NCBI GenBank assembly: GCA_002792995.1 | Contig: PFPJ01000020.1 | Location: 1-5,801 of the forward strand | Direction: 5' to 3' | DNA from: Candidatus Magasanikbacteria bacterium CG_4_10_14_0_2_um_filter_41_10 | GTDB taxonomy: Bacteria; Patescibacteriota; Patescibacteriia; Magasanikbacterales; UBA922 | DNA: 5,801 bases | In this document: positions 5,435-5,801 of the stretch, piece by piece | How the letters are laid out: each line of letters starts with the position of its first letter | How positions within the stretch are numbered: position 1 is the first letter of the stretch | Translations under genes and position numbers: made by a program | The notes under the pieces: model-generated | The model's input: the letters and a program-made list of their open reading frames with translations, nothing else | Told to the model about the DNA's origin: nothing | Databases searched by the model: none

Positions 5435-5504
5435 ATAAAAAACATATATAGAATATTTGTACTTGTCTGTAGTAATTTTTTTAACCAATATTTTCGACTT
5501 CGAA

Positions 5505-5540
5505 AGATCCCTCGACTCCCTTCGGTCGCTCGGGATGACA
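5505..5540. repeat. REP-like imperfect hairpin element
   Basis: ATCCC (5507-5511) pairs with GGGAT (5532-5536), and inside it CGAC (5513-5516) pairs with GTCG (5525-5528) around the loop TCCCTTCG. Its GC-rich, imperfectly palindromic form in an otherwise AT-rich spacer resembles the short extragenic repeats dispersed in many bacterial genomes. Only one copy is in the window, so the repeat status rests on my recollection of similar sequences, not on a match seen here. Confidence 0.45.
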
Positions 5541-5550
5541 AAACAGAGGA

Positions 5551-5573
5551 GTTATCCACCAAAAGTGGATAAC
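5551..5573. repeat. Perfect inverted repeat of two DnaA-box-like sites
   Basis: GTTATCCAC (5551-5559) and GTGGATAAC (5565-5573) form a perfect 9-bp inverted repeat with a 5-base spacer. Each arm contains TTATCCAC, eight of the nine positions of a DnaA box (TTATCCACC on plus, TTATCCACT on minus). It could bind a dimer or DnaA, or fold as a hairpin in a transcript. It lies just upstream of the proposed mraZ promoter. Confidence 0.55.
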
Positions 5574-5578
5574 AGTGG

Positions 5579-5607
5579 TTGCATGGGGAAGAGAAGTGGG
5601 TTAAAAT
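5579..5607 (+). promoter_or_regulatory. Possible mraZ promoter
   Basis: TAAAAT (5602-5607) matches the -10 consensus at 5 of 6; TTGCAT (5579-5584), 17 bp upstream, is a weak -35 (3 of 6). The -10 falls inside the TGGGN array, so MraZ binding would occlude it. The leader would be about 137 bases. Other -10-like sequences nearer the gene (GATAAT 5681-5686, TATAAC 5705-5710) have no good -35, so the assignment is tentative. Confidence 0.3.
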
Positions 5608-5631
5608 GGTTATACGTGGGGAAAAGTGGGG
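5597..5631 (+). promoter_or_regulatory. MraZ-binding box array, four TGGGN-type units at 10-bp period
   Basis: TGGGT (5597), TGGTT (5607), TGGGG (5617) and TGGGG (5627) are each separated by exactly five bases. Tandem TGGGN units with 5-base spacers are the known operator of MraZ in enterobacteria. The array lies about 120 bp upstream of an mraZ start. Three units fit exactly and the second is degenerate (TGGTT). This strongly suggests autoregulation of the dcw cluster. Confidence 0.75.
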
Positions 5632-5700
5632 AACTCCATGATTGCCTCGGTAGTCATGAAGAGATCTTTCCTGATTACAGGATAATGGGTTTCTCTGAGC

Positions 5701-5727
5701 GATATATAACGTGCTTGTCTATATATC
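5701..5727. repeat. Inverted repeat in the mraZ leader
   Basis: GATATATA (5701-5708) and TATATATC (5720-5727) form a perfect 8-bp inverted repeat with an 11-base centre, ending 23 bases before the mraZ start. It could be an operator or a weak leader hairpin. Its AT content makes chance occurrence plausible. Confidence 0.35.
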
Positions 5728-5750
5728 ATTCTCCACTTTCCTTTCCACGT

Positions 5751-5801
5751 ATGTTTATCGGTGAGTATTCTCACAATCTAGACGAAAAGGGACGGCTCGC
5801 T
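5751..5801 (+). CDS. mraZ: Transcriptional regulator MraZ (3' partial, first 17 codons)
   Basis: The visible residues MFIGEYSHNLDEKGRLA match the highly characteristic N-terminus of MraZ, the AbrB-fold DNA-binding protein that heads the division and cell-wall (dcw) cluster and represses its own operon. The gene runs off the window after Ala17; the full protein is normally about 140-150 residues. No Shine-Dalgarno sequence is seen before the ATG (CCTTTCCACGT precedes it), but the start is fixed by homology. The upstream TGGGN array at 5597-5631 supports both identity and autoregulation. Cell-division genes such as rsmH (mraW) and ftsI would be expected next, outside the window. Confidence 0.9.
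   Translation, partial: MFIGEYSHNLDEKGRLA

Noticed and set aside
4585..5500. 8-bp inverted match AAGTCGAA (4585-4592) / TTCGACTT (5493-5500) as terminal repeats of the GC-rich island
   Set aside because: It is too short to be convincing, the right copy lies about 150 bp beyond the composition change, and there is no transposase or target duplication.

Overview
The window looks like chromosomal DNA from an AT-rich bacterium with compact genes. The short UvrC without a C-terminal HhH region, the lack of Shine-Dalgarno sequences before most starts, and the mix of genes would fit a Patescibacteria/CPR-type genome. That assignment is an inference from style; no marker gene here settles it. Stop codons seen are TAA and TAG, with no in-frame TGA, so the standard bacterial code works throughout.

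Layout. (1) Positions 1-1022, plus strand: the C-terminal two-thirds or more of an FAD-dependent oxidoreductase of the geranylgeranyl-reductase/FixC type, cut by the window start. (2) 1034-1555, minus strand: a small lipoprotein with about five leucine-rich repeats, convergent with the oxidoreductase and 11 bp from it. (3) 1556-1693: a divergent promoter region serving the lipoprotein (minus) and a kinase (plus), with a near-perfect 18-bp palindrome at the kinase transcription start. (4) 1694-4512, plus strand: a two-gene unit of a soluble Hanks-type Ser/Thr kinase with unusual insertions, followed 8 bp later by uvrC, and closed by a clear intrinsic terminator at 4543-4575. (5) About 4590-5340: a GC-rich island holding two strong hairpins and one minus-strand gene for a secreted protein of unknown function. 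It contrasts sharply with its surroundings (44 of 60 bases G/C in 4861-4920, against 11 of 60 in 5401-5460). (6) 5340-5750: an intergenic region with DnaA-box-like sites, a REP-like imperfect hairpin, and a four-unit TGGGN array at 10-bp spacing. (7) 5751-5801: the first 17 codons of mraZ, the usual first gene of the division and cell-wall (dcw) cluster.

How the parts fit. The TGGGN array has the spacing of known MraZ-binding boxes and lies upstream of mraZ, so the right edge is probably the autoregulated head of a dcw cluster. Kinase and UvrC probably share a transcript, but whether they share a process is unknown.

The two most unusual signals are these. First, a near-identical 26-bp sequence occurs twice inside uvrC, in the same reading frame, and each copy lies in an expanded loop of the protein. 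This suggests a small dispersed element that inserts in frame into coding sequence. Second, the GC-rich island with its own strong ribosome binding site looks imported, or possibly chimeric.
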